This document shows positions 62,471 through 64,000 of a DNA stretch of 64,000 nt, piece by piece. Position numbers and translations under genes: made by a program. The stretch covers positions 2,771,001 through 2,835,000 of the forward strand of contig OY725506.1 in the NCBI GenBank assembly GCA_963281255.1, given 5' to 3'. Numbering within the stretch: position 1 is the stretch's first letter; the number at the start of each line of letters is the position of its first letter. Under the pieces are notes generated by a model. The model saw nothing but the letters and a program-made list of their open reading frames with translations. It was not told the origin of the DNA and made no database searches. Source of the stretch: Aphrocallistes beatrix. Its lineage: Eukaryota > Porifera > Hexactinellida > Sceptrulophora > Aphrocallistidae.

Positions 62471-64000
62471 AGTGAAAGTGAGCATTTTCAGTTTGGAAGC
62501 AATAGAAATAGTGGGTGATTTGGAGCATTTTTCATCCCTGTGGGGGGGTACAGTGCCATTTTGAGAAAAGAATGTGGCCAAAGGAGAGCGAAGCTAGGCA
62601 TTTTCTGTAAGAAACCTTGTTATAAGAGCAAAGTGAAAGTGAGCATTTTCAGTTTGGAAGCAATAGAAATAGTGGGTGATTTGGAGCATTTTTCATCCCT
62701 GTGGGGGGGTACAGTGCCATTTTGAGAAAAGAATGTGGCCAAAGGAGAGCGAAGCTAGGCATTTTCTGTAAGAAACCTTGTTATAAGAGCAAAGTGAAAG
62801 TGAGCATTTTCAGTTTGGAAGCAATAGAAATAGTGGGTGATTTGGAGCATTTTTCATCCCTGTGGGGGGGTACAGTGCCATTTTGAGAAAAGAATGTGGC
62901 CAAAGGAGAGCGAAGCTAGGCATTTTCTGTAAGAAACCTTGTTATAAGAGCAAAGTGAAAGTGAGCATTTTCAGTTTGGAAGCAATAGAAATAGTGGGTG
63001 ATTTGGAGCATTTTTCATCCCTGTGGGGGGGTACAGTGCCATTTTGAGAAAAGAATGTGGCCAAAGGAGAGCGAAGCTAGGCATTTTCTGTAAGAAACCT
63101 TGTTATAAGAGCAAAGTGAAAGTGAGCATTTTCAGTTTGGAAGCAATAGAAATAGTGGGTGATTTGGAGCATTTTTCATCCCTGTGGGGGGGTACAGTGC
63201 CATTTTGAGAAAAGAATGTGGCCAAAGGAGAGCGAAGCTAGGCATTTTCTGTAAGAAACCTTGTTATAAGAGCAAAGTGAAAGTGAGCATTTTCAGTTTG
63301 GAAGCAATAGAAATAGTGGGTGATTTGGAGCATTTTTCATCCCTGTGGGGGGGTACAGTGCCATTTTGAGAAAAGAATGTGGCCAAAGGAGAGCGAAGCT
63401 AGGCATTTTCTGTAAGAAACCTTGTTATAAGAGCAAAGTGAAAGTGAGCATTTTCAGTTTGGAAGCAATAGAAATAGTGGGTGATTTGGAGCATTTTTCA
63501 TCCCTGTGGGGGGGGTACAGTGCCATTTTGAGAAAAGAATGTGGCCAAAGGAGAGCGAAGCTAGGCATTTTCTGTAAGAAACCTTGTTATAAGAGCAAAG
63601 TGAAAGTGAGCATTTTCAGTTTGGAAGCAATAGAAATAGTGGGTGATTTGGAGCATTTTTCATCCCTGTGGGGGGGTACAGTGCCATTTTGAGAAAAGAA
63701 TGTGGCCAAAGGAGAGCGAAGCTAGGCATTTTCTGTAAGAAACCTTGTTATAAGAGCAAAGTGAAAGTGAGCATTTTCAGTTTGGAAGCAATAGAAATAG
63801 TGGGTGATTTGGAGCATTTTTCATCCCTGTGGGGGGGTACAGTGCCATTTTGAGAAAAGAATGTGGCCAAAGGAGAGCGAAGCTAGGCATTTTCTGTAAG
63901 AAACCTTGTTATAAGAGCAAAGTGAAAGTGAGCATTTTCAGTTTGGAAGCAATAGAAATAGTGGGTGATTTGGAGCATTTTTCATCCCTGTGGGGGGGTA
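62471..64000. repeat. 161-bp satellite array, at least 9.5 copies
   Basis: Unit from AGTGAAAGTGAGCATTTTCA through GTGGGGGGGTACAGTGCCAT to TTATAAGAGCAA. Copies look identical except one extra G near 63515. The array continues past the window. Each unit opens a 61-residue frame, but a period of 161 is not a multiple of three. Confidence 0.97.

Noticed and set aside
62540-63853. A run of identical 61-residue plus-strand frames
   Set aside because: They are the 161-bp satellite read in frame once per unit. The period is not a multiple of three and there is no start context or splice signal.
1-64000. Retrovirus-like, LTR or Polinton-like remnants
   Set aside because: No reverse transcriptase, integrase, protease, capsid or polymerase-like frame and no long direct terminal repeats were seen.
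1-64000. tRNA and rRNA genes
   Set aside because: No convincing tRNA A/B-box cloverleaf or rRNA-like block was noticed by eye; a dedicated scan was not possible.

Overview
The window is nuclear DNA of an animal. It carries intron-containing, clearly metazoan genes separated and interrupted by large numbers of short non-autonomous DNA transposons. No reverse transcriptase, gag, capsid or envelope reading frame was seen, so I report no retrovirus-like or Polinton-like element. The species cannot be fixed from the sequence. Intron-rich genes close to their human counterparts (PSMD7, ABCB7, PPP1R21, DENND1, TMEM164), beside a large receptor made of unfamiliar tandem modules, suggest an invertebrate with a MITE-rich genome.

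Layout, left to right. 200-5231 (-): DDT-WHIM-PHD chromatin-remodeler subunit of the ACF1/BAZ type, probably continuing past the left edge. 6510-21256 (-): a 21-exon adhesion GPCR with signal peptide, six tandem three-exon cassettes, hormone-receptor motif, GAIN/GPS and seven-helix domain. 22431-29679 (-): PPP1R21, a FERRY-complex subunit. 30425-31294 (-): TMEM164, single exon. 31911-36566 (-): DENND1/connecdenn, a Rab35 exchange factor. 37423-38628 (-): unrecognised single-exon membrane protein. 39159-45412 (-): ABCB7, the mitochondrial Atm1-type exporter. 46034-49060 (-): PSMD7/Rpn8. 50164-57780 (+): a Munc13-4/BAIAP3-type UNC13 protein, head-to-head with PSMD7. 58.7-61.1 kb: minisatellites, a divergent pair of TATA boxes around a cluster of seven CAGGTG E-boxes, and two candidate repeat-protein genes leading away from it. 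62471 to the window end: a highly homogeneous 161-bp satellite array.

The genes do not form an operon or pathway. Three of them (PPP1R21, DENND1, the UNC13 protein) act in endosomal or secretory traffic, which is probably coincidence.

Between and inside the genes lie at least seven subfamilies of TA-flanked elements whose ends look like pogo/Tigger termini, several hAT-type families with readable 8-bp target duplications, TTAA-flanked elements, Tc1/mariner-type elements, long palindromes, and an older dispersed repeat carrying AGGTGTGAAAATAT. Nesting among these elements gives an order of insertion. Splice sites and reading phases were worked out by eye, so boundaries may be off by a few bases.
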